DNA of 55,197 bases, from assembly GCA_016789005.1 (NCBI GenBank), contig JAEURA010000191.1, positions 1 through 55,197 on the forward strand, written 5' to 3'. Below the pieces are notes generated by a model. That model was not told the origin of the DNA and ran no database searches. It saw only the letters and a list, made by a program, of their open reading frames with translations. Made by a program: the position numbers and the translations under genes. Positions 22,164 through 29,944 of the stretch are shown here, in pieces. How positions within the stretch are numbered: position 1 is the stretch's first letter; each line of letters starts with the position of its first letter. The stretch is from Anaerolineae bacterium (lineage in GTDB: Bacteria; Chloroflexota; Anaerolineae; Aggregatilineales; Phototrophicaceae).

Positions 22164-24329
22164 ATGCTTGCTGAAATCGGAGTCTTTACCACCGCCTTTG
22201 CGCTCCTCACCGCCCTCTACGCCATCGGCGCGGCGCTGTGGGGCGAGCGCAGGGCGCGGGCTGGCGGGCGCGAAGCCGGGCGCGAAGCCGGGCGTGAAGC
22301 CTTTACCGTCAGCGCGCGTAACGCGGTCATCCTGACCTTCCTGCTGCTCCTTACGGGCAGCGGATCGCTGATGGTGGCGCTCTATACCGAGGAATACCAG
22401 ATCGCTTACGTCTGGTCGGTGACCAACCCGCAGATGCCCATGTTCTACCGCCTGACGGCGCTGTGGGGGTCGCAGGCAGGGTCGCTCCTCTTCTGGACGC
22501 TGTTGATGAGCGCTTTCAGCGCCGCCGCCGTGACGCTCAACTGGCGGTCGCAGCGCCGGCTGATGCCGTATGCCATCGTCTATATGATGGCGGCGGTCGC
22601 CTTCTTCGTCGCGCTGGTGTTGTTCGTCGAAAACCCCTTCGACCGCTGGTGGATTTTGGAGGGCGCTCCGGTCGACTCGGCGGTCGTCAAGGCGGCATTG
22701 ATCCCGGCGGGCGCGGTTGCGCCGAGCGCGGCGCGCCTTGCCGAGACCGCCAATGGCTTGAACCCCATGCTGCGCCATTTCGGCATGGCGATTCACCCGC
22801 CGATGCTCTATCTGGGTTTCGTCGGCTTCGTCATCCCCTTTGCCTTCGCCATGAGCGCGCTGGCTTCCGGCGACCTGTCGAGCAACTGGATCAAAGCCTC
22901 GCGGCGCTGGGCGCTGATCGCCTGGCTGTTTCTGAGCCTCGGCTTGATCCTGGGCGGGCGCTGGGCGTACGACGTGCTGGGCTGGGGCGGCTACTGGGGC
23001 TGGGACCCGGTGGAAAACGCGGCGTTCCTGCCCTGGCTGGTTGGCACTGCTCTGCTGCACAGCATCATGATCCAGGAAAAGCGCGGGATGCTCAAAACCT
23101 GGAACATGTTCCTGGTCATCTTCACCTTCTCCGCCGTCATCTTCGGGACTTTCGCCACCCGCAGCGGCTTGGTGGACAGCGTCCACAGCTTCGCCCGCAG
23201 CGAGATCGGCTTCCCGATGTTCGGCTTCTGGTTCCTGCTGACCCTGTCAGCGGTCGCGCTGATCCTGTGGCGGCGCTCGCGCGGTGAACTGCGCGATGAA
23301 CGTCACTTCGGCGGCATCCTCAGCCGCGAATCGCTGTTCGTCCTGAACAACTTCGTCTTCGTCGCGCTGACCATCGCCGTCTTCTGGGGCAGCTTCGGCG
23401 CGCCCATCGTCAGCGAGCTGGTGATGAACACCAACATCACCCTCGGCGCGGAGTACTTCAAGAGCGTGACGCCGCCGCTGTTCATCCTGATGTACATTCT
23501 GATGGGCGTCGCGCCGCTTTCCGCGTGGGGGGTCGCCTCGATGCCGCGTCTGGGTCGGGCGCTACTTCTGCCGGCGCTGCTGACCCTGGCGACTCTGGCG
23601 CTGTTTGTCGCCGGCGGCACAACGCACCTCGGCGCGCTGTTCGGCTACGGCATCGTACTGCTGGCGGGCTGGGTCGCGCTGATCGAAACCGTGCGTGGCA
23701 TGCTGGCGCGGCAGAAGGCGCATCGCGAGCCGGTCTACGTCTCGCTGCTGTCGCTTTTCGCGCGCAATCCACGACGCTACGGCGGCTACCTGATCCACCT
23801 GGGCATCACGGTGATCGGCATCGGCGTGATCGGCAGCACGCTCTTCCAGCAGGAGACACAGCAGACTCTCTCCGTCGGCGAAAGCCTGAACATCGGCGGC
23901 TACAGTCTGCGCTTCGATGAACTGATGGCAGGGCAGATCTCCGACGATGGTCGCCTGATGGATATCGCACTGGTGACAGTGCTGCGGGATGGCGCGGAGA
24001 TCGCCCACCTGCGTCCGCGCCGCGACTTCTTCCCCCAGACCGAGGGCATGAACACCATGACCATCGCCGGGGCGCACAGCACGCTGGAAAACGACTTCTA
24101 CGTACTGCTGGTGGAATGGGAGCCGATCAATCAGAACTCGGCGACCTTCAAAGTCTACATCAACCCGCTGATCAACCTGGTCTGGTGGGGCAGCATCCTG
24201 CTGATCTTCGGCACGCTCGCCGCTGGTTGGAAGCATGAAGTTCTGCCGGCGCGCATGCGCCAGGAGATGAGGGCGGAAGAGGGCGCAGCCGTCCCGACCG
24301 GTCGGCTGGCGCGGAAAGGGGCGCAGTGA
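22164..24329 (+). CDS. ccmF: Cytochrome c heme lyase subunit CcmF
   Basis: CcmF is the large membrane subunit that ligates heme to apocytochrome c. The 721-residue protein has about fifteen membrane segments. The WWD-type heme-handling signature W-G-G-Y-W-G-W-D-P-V-E-N-A-A-F-L-P-W lies near residues 274-291, and flanking periplasmic His residues occur in I-H-P-P-M-L-Y near 210. It is somewhat longer than the roughly 650-residue proteobacterial form. Near residue 40 there is a small charged repeat, R-E-A-G three times, in a cytoplasmic loop. Its stop codon shares one base with the next start (TGATG), showing tight coupling to ccmH. Confidence 0.97.
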   Translation: MLAEIGVFTTAFALLTALYAIGAALWGERRARAGGREAGREAGREAFTVSARNAVILTFLLLLTGSGSLMVALYTEEYQIAYVWSVTNPQMPMFYRLTALWGSQAGSLLFWTLLMSAFSAAAVTLNWRSQRRLMPYAIVYMMAAVAFFVALVLFVENPFDRWWILEGAPVDSAVVKAALIPAGAVAPSAARLAETANGLNPMLRHFGMAIHPPMLYLGFVGFVIPFAFAMSALASGDLSSNWIKASRRWALIAWLFLSLGLILGGRWAYDVLGWGGYWGWDPVENAAFLPWLVGTALLHSIMIQEKRGMLKTWNMFLVIFTFSAVIFGTFATRSGLVDSVHSFARSEIGFPMFGFWFLLTLSAVALILWRRSRGELRDERHFGGILSRESLFVLNNFVFVALTIAVFWGSFGAPIVSELVMNTNITLGAEYFKSVTPPLFILMYILMGVAPLSAWGVASMPRLGRALLLPALLTLATLALFVAGGTTHLGALFGYGIVLLAGWVALIETVRGMLARQKAHREPVYVSLLSLFARNPRRYGGYLIHLGITVIGIGVIGSTLFQQETQQTLSVGESLNIGGYSLRFDELMAGQISDDGRLMDIALVTVLRDGAEIAHLRPRRDFFPQTEGMNTMTIAGAHSTLENDFYVLLVEWEPINQNSATFKVYINPLINLVWWGSILLIFGTLAAGWKHEVLPARMRQEMRAEEGAAVPTGRLARKGAQ

Positions 24330-24862
24330 TGCAGAAGATGCCTATGCCCCTGACAGCGGCTGCCGCGCTCATCGTGCTGTTCTTCGTGCTGCATGGACTG
24401 ACGACGCAGGTCGCCGTCGCCCAGGACACTGGAACGCCGCCGGTGATACCGGTCACCGATGACCAGGTCAACGCCATTGCCAAGACCCTGTACTGCCCGG
24501 TCTGCGAAAACATCACGCTGGACACCTGTGGGACGGCGGCTTGCGCCGACTGGCGCTATGAGATCCGCCTCCAGCTTGAGGCAGGCAGGACAACCGAGGA
24601 GATTCGCGAAGATTTCGTCCGCCGTTTTGGCGACCGGGTCGTCGGAACGCCGCTCGATCCTGTCCTGCGGGCGCTTTCGCTGGCGCTGCCCTATGCGGCG
24701 GCGGTGCTGGGACTGGCGGCAGCGGTGTTCGTTGTCGTCCGGCTGACACGCCGGACAGATAATCCGGCGACGCGCCTTGCGGCGTCAGCCGTCGCAGAAA
24801 CCGCGCCGCGCACCGACTACGCCGATCAGATCGAACGTGATTTGGCAGGAGATCGTCTATGA
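24329..24862 (+). CDS. ccmH: Cytochrome c maturation thiol-reductase CcmH
   Basis: CcmH keeps the CxxCH motif of apocytochromes reduced and helps present it to CcmF. The 177-residue protein has a signal/anchor helix (about 8-28). The periplasmic redox motif L-Y-C-P-V-C-E (Cys56 and Cys59) is followed by the helical bundle E-I-R-L-Q-L-E-A-G-R-T and a C-terminal membrane helix (about 110-135). Two extra cysteines, Cys67 and Cys72, follow the motif where the family normally has polar residues. The following gene overlaps by 4 bases (ATGA). A 60-residue cytoplasmic tail lies behind the second helix. Confidence 0.93.
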   Translation: MQKMPMPLTAAAALIVLFFVLHGLTTQVAVAQDTGTPPVIPVTDDQVNAIAKTLYCPVCENITLDTCGTAACADWRYEIRLQLEAGRTTEEIREDFVRRFGDRVVGTPLDPVLRALSLALPYAAAVLGLAAAVFVVVRLTRRTDNPATRLAASAVAETAPRTDYADQIERDLAGDRL

Positions 24863-25467
24863 CAACGGTAGAAGCTCAGCAGCGGGATCTCATGCTGGAT
24901 CAGCAGGAGGTGCTGCAAGAAACAGCAGATGCGCCCGCCGTCAAAGGGCGCCGCTTTGGAGTAGGGTCGATTGTCCTGCTGGTCGGCGTGATCGCTGCCG
25001 CGGCGACCTTCGCCCTGGCGCTGGCGCGGCAGGGGCAGACCCAGCCGACGCAGGGCATCGCCCCGGACTTTGCGCTGGAGACCTTCTCCGGCGAGACGGT
25101 GCGGCTCAGCGATCTGCGCGGCAAGGTGGTGGTCATCAACTTTTGGGCGTCGTGGTGCGGACCGTGCCGCGACGAAGCGCCGCACCTTCAGCAGGCGTGG
25201 GAACGCTATCAAAACAGCGGCGAAGTCGTCTTCATGGGCGTCGCCTATGCCGACAACGGACCCCGTTCGATTGCCTACCTGGAAGAGTTCGGCATCACCT
25301 ATCTGAACGGACCTGACCTGGGCACGCGCATCAGCGAAGCCTATCACATTCAGGGCGTTCCAGAGACCTTCATCGTCGGGCGCGATGGCGAGATCGAGCA
25401 GTTCATTTATGCCGGCGTGAGCGCCGACAGCCTGAGCCAGATCATCGACCGCGCGCTGGCAGGGTAG
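24859..25467 (+). CDS. ccmG: Membrane-anchored thioredoxin-like protein (CcmG/ResA type)
   Basis: The 202-residue protein has one membrane anchor (about 36-57) followed by a thioredoxin fold. [10 protein letters not shown] has the redox pair Cys100 and Cys103, and the cis-Pro region is G-V-P-E-T-F-I-V. CcmG and ResA pass reducing equivalents from CcdA/DsbD to CcmH or directly to apocytochrome c. The segment [12 protein letters not shown] is typical of the TlpA/ResA group. Its position between ccmH and ccmC supports the role. CcdA or DsbD, needed to reduce it, is not in this window. Confidence 0.93.
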   Translation: MTTVEAQQRDLMLDQQEVLQETADAPAVKGRRFGVGSIVLLVGVIAAAATFALALARQGQTQPTQGIAPDFALETFSGETVRLSDLRGKVVVINFWASWCGPCRDEAPHLQQAWERYQNSGEVVFMGVAYADNGPRSIAYLEEFGITYLNGPDLGTRISEAYHIQGVPETFIVGRDGEIEQFIYAGVSADSLSQIIDRALAG

Positions 25468-25477
25468 GAGGACAGCG

Positions 25478-25774
25478 ATGAGCACTTCGGGTCTCATCCT
25501 CGCGCTGGTGGTATTGGGGGTCGGCGCCGCCTGGCTGATGCTGCCGCTGTGGCAGGTGCGCCGGGCGACGAATCTCGCCGCCGCCGACCGTCAGAAGGCG
25601 CGGGAAGTTCTGATCACGCGCTATGAGCGCATCCTGGCATCCATTCGCGATCTGGATGAGGACTTTCTCGTCGGCAAGATGCCGGAAGCCGCGTACCGCC
25701 AGGAACGCGCGGCATGGATGGCAGAAGGCACGGCGACATTGCAGGCAATTGAAAAGGGAAAGACAAACTCATGA
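25478..25774 (+). CDS. Short CcmI-like membrane protein
   Basis: The 98-residue protein has one membrane helix (about 5-25). A cytoplasmic coiled-coil-like segment follows, reading R-Y-E-R-I-L-A-S-I-R-D-L-D-E-D-F-L near 47-63 and then G-K-M-P-E-A-A-Y-R. This matches the first part of CcmI (CycH), which has two helices and a periplasmic TPR domain that holds apocytochrome c. Only the N-terminal helix-plus-coil portion is present here; the TPR part is missing. AGGAGG precedes the ATG. The stop overlaps ccmC by 4 bases. Confidence 0.7.
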   Translation: MSTSGLILALVVLGVGAAWLMLPLWQVRRATNLAAADRQKAREVLITRYERILASIRDLDEDFLVGKMPEAAYRQERAAWMAEGTATLQAIEKGKTNS

Positions 25775-26535
25775 GCGCAGTTGGAACCATCAAACAGCCG
25801 GTCGCCGCAGAACGTTCCGGAGCGCGCCCTGAACGCGACCGTCTGGCGTTTCTCAAGCTGCTGACCCTGGCGGCGGCAGTGGGCTTGGCGGTCGCCGCTT
25901 ATCTGGCGCTGGGCTATGCCGGACCAGACGCCCTGCAAGGCAACGTTCAGCGAGTCTTCTACTTCCACGTCGCGGCATTTTCGGCGGCGTCGGTCGCTTT
26001 CTTCATGGGCGTGGTCGGCGGCATCGCCTACCTGCGCAACCGCGCCGTCCGGTGGGACACGCTGGCGCTGGCGGGCATCGAGGTCGGCTTCGCGCTGTCG
26101 CTTGTCACGCTGTTCACCGGTATGGTCTGGGCGCGCCCGATCTGGAATACCTGGTGGACGTGGGACCCGCGTCTGACCAGCGCGGCGATCATGTGCCTGA
26201 CCTACGCCGCCTATCTGATGCTGCGCAGCGCCATCGAAAACCCCGACAAGCGGCGGTCGTTTGCCTCGGTGTACGGCATTTTCGCTTTCGCCACGGTAAT
26301 CTTCACCTATATGATCACGCGCATTCGTCCTGACACAATCCACCCGACGGTCATCGGCAGCAGCCCGCAGAATGCTCAGGGCGGCTTTGCTATGACCAGC
26401 ACGATGACGACGGCGCTCGCCGTCGGCAGCATCGTCTGGTGCTGTCTGATCGCCCCGGCGCTGGTCTGGTGGCGCATCCGCCTGGAAAACCTGATCGAAC
26501 GCGCTGCCGCCATGCGGGCTGCGCTGGAAAGCTGA
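25771..26535 (+). CDS. ccmC: Heme handling protein CcmC
   Basis: CcmC loads heme onto CcmE. The 254-residue protein has six membrane helices. The tryptophan-rich periplasmic signature W-N-T-W-W-T-W-D-P-R lies near residues 127-136. The heme-ligand region V-F-Y-F-H-V-A-A near 62-69 contains the first conserved His, and T-I-H-P-T-V near 190 the second. The roughly 30-residue N-terminal tail is cytoplasmic. A 4-base overlap links it to the CcmI-like gene, and the CcmD-like gene follows after 14 bases. Confidence 0.95.
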   Translation: MSAVGTIKQPVAAERSGARPERDRLAFLKLLTLAAAVGLAVAAYLALGYAGPDALQGNVQRVFYFHVAAFSAASVAFFMGVVGGIAYLRNRAVRWDTLALAGIEVGFALSLVTLFTGMVWARPIWNTWWTWDPRLTSAAIMCLTYAAYLMLRSAIENPDKRRSFASVYGIFAFATVIFTYMITRIRPDTIHPTVIGSSPQNAQGGFAMTSTMTTALAVGSIVWCCLIAPALVWWRIRLENLIERAAAMRAALES

Positions 26536-26549
26536 CGAGAGGAAAGATC

Positions 26550-26693
26550 ATGCCGGATACTAACGCCTATCTGCTGCTCGGCTTGGCGGTCGTCACCGTC
26601 ATCGTCGGCGGCTATGTCGGTACGCTATTTATGCGCTTCCGCAGTGCGAAGCGCGATATCACCACGCTGATTTCTCTCCGTGAGGAGAATTAG
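26550..26693 (+). CDS. CcmD-like small membrane protein
   Basis: This 47-residue protein is a single membrane helix (about 7-28) followed by a basic cytoplasmic tail, R-F-R-S-A-K-R-D-I. This size and layout match CcmD, which stabilises the CcmC-CcmE complex and helps release holo-CcmE. GAGAGGAAAG lies before the ATG, and it directly follows ccmC. Sequence conservation in this family is low, so the call rests on size, topology and position. Confidence 0.72.
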   Translation: MPDTNAYLLLGLAVVTVIVGGYVGTLFMRFRSAKRDITTLISLREEN

Positions 26694-26707
26694 GAGGATA
26701 TAAGAAG

Positions 26708-29464
26708 ATGGTAGTGGGTGACGTTGAGCGTGTAGCCCAGGACAAGAAGTCGAAGAAGGCTTCTGGCAAGCAGTGGGTGTACCGCTTCGACCAGATCGAA
26801 GACGTGCAGAAGCTCGTCGGGACCAAGTGGGATAACGTCAAGTCGCTGTTGGGCGGCAAGGGCGCGGGGCTGTTCGACATGACGCGCGCCGGTGTGCCGG
26901 TTCCGCCCGGCTTCACCGTCACGACCGAAGCCTGCAATGAATATCTGGTGGAAGGCGGCAAGTTCCCCCAGGGCATGTGGGAGCAGGCGCTCGAAGCTTT
27001 GAAGAGTGTCGAGGGCAAAGCTGGCAAGTCGTTCGGCAGCGCCGAAAACCCGCTGCTGGTCTCCGTCCGTTCTGGCGCGAAGTTCTCCATGCCGGGCATG
27101 ATGGACACCGTCCTCAACCTGGGCATGAATGACGCCATCGCCAGTGCGATGGCAGAGCTGACCGGCGACAAGCGGTTCGTCTTCGACGCCTACCGCCGCT
27201 TGATTCAGATGTTCGGCACGGTCGTCATGAACATCGCCGACGAGCCTTACGAAGACTATCTGACTGAAATCAAGAAGGAGCGCGGAGTCAAGCAGGATGT
27301 CGATCTGTCGGCGTCCGACTGGCAGATCGTGGTCGCGCGTTTCAAGGAAATCTACAAAGCCCACGTCGGCGAGGATTTTCCGCAGGACCCGCTGCGCCAG
27401 TTGGCTCTGGCAATCGAAGCGGTCTTCAAGTCTTGGAACGGCAAGCGCGCGGTCGATTACCGCAACGCCGCCGGCATCTCGCACACCCTGGGCACCGCCG
27501 TCAACGTTCAGACGATGGTCTTCGGCAACATGGGCAACACCAGCGGCACCGGCGTCGCCTTCACCCGCAACCCCTCAACGGGCGAGCGCGTGCTTTTCGG
27601 GGACTACCTGATGAACGCGCAGGGCGAAGACGTGGTGGCGGGCATTCGCACGCCGGAGCCGATCGCCAAGCTTCAGCGCGAGAACCAGGATGTCTATCAG
27701 CAGTTCATCACCATCGCGGCGCAGTTGGAAAAGCACTACCGCGAGATGCAGGACGTCGAGTTCACCATCGAGAACGGCAAGCTGTGGATGCTTCAGACGC
27801 GCGACGGCAAGCGCACCGCGCGTTCCGCCGTCCGCATCGCCGTCGAAATGGCGAACGAGGGCGTGATCAGCAAGCAGGAAGCGGTGATGCGCGTCAAGCC
27901 GGAGCACGTGCTTCAGCTGCTGCACCCGCAGTTCGACCAGGATGCCAAGGATCAGGCGGTCAAGGCGGGGCGCATGATCGCCAAGGGCGTCAACGCCTCC
28001 CCAGGCGCGGCGGTCGGCATCGCGGCGTTTGACGCCGACATCGCCGAAAAGTGGGGCAAAGCCGGCAAAGCGGTCATCATGGTCCGCCCGGAAACCAAGC
28101 CGGATGACGTGCACGGTATGCTGGCGTCGAAGGGTATTCTGACCAGCCGCGGCGGCGCGACCAGCCATGCGGCGGTGGTCGCCCGGCAGTTCGGCGTCCC
28201 GTGCGTCTGCGGCGCGGAAATGCTGGATATCAACCTGACGGCGCGCCGCCTGCAGGTCGGCGACGTGGTCATTCGTGAAGGCGATCTGGTCTCCATCGAC
28301 GGCGGCGCGGGCGAGGTCTTCGTCGGCGAAATTCCGCGCGTCGAACCGGACTTCATGCGTGAGACTTATCTGCAAACGCTGCTCAAGTGGGCGGATGAAT
28401 TCCGCCGCCTGGGCATCTATGCCAACGCCGACTACCCGAATGACGCCAAGCGCGCCCGCACCTATGGCGCGGAGGGCGTCGGGTTGTGCCGTACCGAGCA
28501 CATGTTCTTCCAGGAAGAGCGTCTGCCCATCGTGCAGGCGATGATCCTGAGCGAACCTTACAGCGAAGAGGAAGCTCGCCACCTCAAGGACCTTCAGGTC
28601 TTCCAGCACGACGATTTCTACGGCATCTTCAAAGCGATGGACGGTCAGCCGGTCATCATCCGCCTGCTTGATCCGCCGCTCCATGAGTTCATGCCGAATC
28701 ACGAACAGCTCGCCCTGCGCGCGGCGGGTCTGCGCCTGATCGGTGACCGCCCGAACGAACTGACCCGCATCGAAGAATTGATGACCGCCGTCAAGGGGCT
28801 GGAAGAATTCAACCCCATGCTCGGTCTGCGCGGCGTGCGTCTGGGCATCATGCGCTCGGAAATCAGCAAGATGCAGGTGCGGGCGCTGTTTGACGCCGCG
28901 TGCCAGCTGGTTCAGGAAGGTTACACCGTCCTGCCAGAGGTCATGGTGGCGGTCACCTGCGCAGCCAGCGAAGTCAAGTTCATGAAGGACATCATCGACG
29001 AGATCGCCGCCGAGGCGATGAAGAAGTATGGCGTTGACCTGCACTATAAGGTCGGCACGATGATCGAGCTGCCGCGCGCCGCTATCACCGCCGACAAGAT
29101 GGCGCAGTACAGCGAATTCTTCTCGTTCGGCACCAACGACCTGACCCAGACCACCTATGGCATCAGCCGCGACGACGCCGAGGGCAAGTTCCTGCTCCAG
29201 TACGTCGAGACCGGCTTGCTGGAGGAGAACCCCTTCCAGGTGCTCGACCCCGAAGGCGTCGGACATCTGATCAAGCTGGCGGTCGAAAAAGGTCGCAAAG
29301 TTAACCCGGACATCGAAATCGGCATCTGCGGCGAACACGGCGGCGAGCCGAAGAGCATCTCTTTCTGTCACGGCGCTGGACTGAACTACGTGAGCTGCTC
29401 GCCGTTCCGCGTCCCGGTGGCGCGTCTGGCGGCGGCACATGCGGCGCTGAAGGAACAGCAGTAA
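26708..29464 (+). CDS. ppdK: Pyruvate, phosphate dikinase
   Basis: PPDK interconverts pyruvate + ATP + Pi and PEP + AMP + PPi. The 918-residue protein shows the full series. The N-terminal ATP-grasp domain has L-G-G-K-G-A-G-L and S-V-R-S-G-A. The swivelling phosphohistidine domain has S-R-G-G-A-T-S-H-A-A-V with His487. The C-terminal PEP/pyruvate TIM barrel has G-T-N-D-L-T-Q and catalytic Cys897 in V-S-C-S-P-F-R. A charged extension of about 20 residues precedes the usual N-terminus. TAGGAGGATAT lies before the ATG. Only 14 bases separate it from the ccmD-like gene, so read-through from the ccm operon is likely. Direction in vivo is unknown; with tryptophanase it could feed pyruvate to PEP. 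Confidence 0.97.
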   Translation: MVVGDVERVAQDKKSKKASGKQWVYRFDQIEDVQKLVGTKWDNVKSLLGGKGAGLFDMTRAGVPVPPGFTVTTEACNEYLVEGGKFPQGMWEQALEALKSVEGKAGKSFGSAENPLLVSVRSGAKFSMPGMMDTVLNLGMNDAIASAMAELTGDKRFVFDAYRRLIQMFGTVVMNIADEPYEDYLTEIKKERGVKQDVDLSASDWQIVVARFKEIYKAHVGEDFPQDPLRQLALAIEAVFKSWNGKRAVDYRNAAGISHTLGTAVNVQTMVFGNMGNTSGTGVAFTRNPSTGERVLFGDYLMNAQGEDVVAGIRTPEPIAKLQRENQDVYQQFITIAAQLEKHYREMQDVEFTIENGKLWMLQTRDGKRTARSAVRIAVEMANEGVISKQEAVMRVKPEHVLQLLHPQFDQDAKDQAVKAGRMIAKGVNASPGAAVGIAAFDADIAEKWGKAGKAVIMVRPETKPDDVHGMLASKGILTSRGGATSHAAVVARQFGVPCVCGAEMLDINLTARRLQVGDVVIREGDLVSIDGGAGEVFVGEIPRVEPDFMRETYLQTLLKWADEFRRLGIYANADYPNDAKRARTYGAEGVGLCRTEHMFFQEERLPIVQAMILSEPYSEEEARHLKDLQVFQHDDFYGIFKAMDGQPVIIRLLDPPLHEFMPNHEQLALRAAGLRLIGDRPNELTRIEELMTAVKGLEEFNPMLGLRGVRLGIMRSEISKMQVRALFDAACQLVQEGYTVLPEVMVAVTCAASEVKFMKDIIDEIAAEAMKKYGVDLHYKVGTMIELPRAAITADKMAQYSEFFSFGTNDLTQTTYGISRDDAEGKFLLQYVETGLLEENPFQVLDPEGVGHLIKLAVEKGRKVNPDIEIGICGEHGGEPKSISFCHGAGLNYVSCSPFRVPVARLAAAHAALKEQQ

Positions 29465-29501
29465 CAGCGGTTTCGTTCTAAGCCATGTCTCGCATCTTTT
29501 C

Positions 29502-29564
29502 AACGGACGAGCCGCCGGCTCGCCCCTACGGCACGTCCGTTGTAGGGGAGACCCGCCGGGTCTC
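29502..29564. repeat. Nested palindromic repeat
   Basis: The outer arms AACGGACG (29502-29509) and CGTCCGTT (29534-29541) enclose GAGCC-GCC-GGCTC. CCCCTAC pairs with GTAGGGG across the second arm. A further perfect hairpin, GAGACCC-GCC-GGGTCTC, occupies 29548-29564. A related element lies at 50479-50533. No coding sequence is seen in 29465-29944. Confidence 0.8.
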
Positions 29565-29618
29565 CCGTTCGTGGATTGTTTTCGAGACTTCACTTAGGAC
29601 GTGTCTGCAAACGGCTCA

Positions 29619-29680
29619 CCTCACCCCGTTTCGCTGCGCTCAACCGCCCCTCTCCAATTGGAGAGGGGCAGGGGGTGAGG
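29619..29680. repeat. CCTCACCCC palindromic repeat, copy A
   Basis: The arms CCTCACCCC and GGGGGTGAGG enclose a perfect 22-bp palindrome at 29647-29668 (CCCCTCTCCAA and its complement). The unit is about 62 bases. It shares both the outer arms and the CCCCTCTCC core with copy B at 29701. Confidence 0.85.
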
Positions 29681-29700
29681 TTGTCTTCAAAGCCATTGGT

Positions 29701-29784
29701 CCTCACCCCTCGGTCCCCTCTCCGTGCAAGCTTCGCTTGCGTGCATGGAGAGGGGAAGCTAAGCGAAGCGCAGCAGGGGTGAGG
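29701..29784. repeat. CCTCACCCC palindromic repeat, copy B
   Basis: The arms CCTCACCCC (29701-29709) and GGGGTGAGG (ending 29784) enclose CCCCTCTCC and GGAGAGGGG. A central GCAAGCTTCGCTTGC-type hairpin and a second GCTTCGCTT-related stretch sit inside. The unit is about 84 bases and can fold into one long branched hairpin. Confidence 0.85.
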
Positions 29785-29800
29785 ACAGCATCGGTCCTCA

Positions 29801-29863
29801 GACCCCCATCGCTTGCCTCCTCCCGCACGTGGGAGCGGGGCAAAGGATGGGGGTCTCTTTTTG
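29801..29863 (+). terminator. Intrinsic terminator downstream of ppdK
   Basis: GACCCCCATC (29801-29810) pairs with GATGGGGGTC (ending 29855), with inner pairings TGCC/GGCA and CCC/GGG, followed by TCTTTTT. It ends the repeat cluster and separates ppdK from tnaA. Confidence 0.8.
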
Positions 29864-29944
29864 TTTCGCCGCCGAAGCGGAAGCGGGGCATAATTACCGG
29901 ATGATCGCTTGTTCATTTCAGACTGATTGGCTTTGAGGACCCCT

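Noticed and set aside
27575..29593. A 672-codon open frame on the minus strand across ppdK, and a 415-codon one across gdhA (5084-6331).
   Set aside because: Both are antisense to long, well-conserved enzymes. High GC content in the third codon position of the real gene leaves the opposite frames open. Neither product has recognisable motifs.
29865..29944. A tnaC-like leader peptide upstream of tnaA.
   Set aside because: No short ORF with a key Trp and Pro pattern and no rut-like region was found; only a terminator and a short leader are seen.
29465..29944. CRISPR array.
   Set aside because: The repeats are unequal in length and spacing, are internally palindromic throughout, and no cas gene is near.
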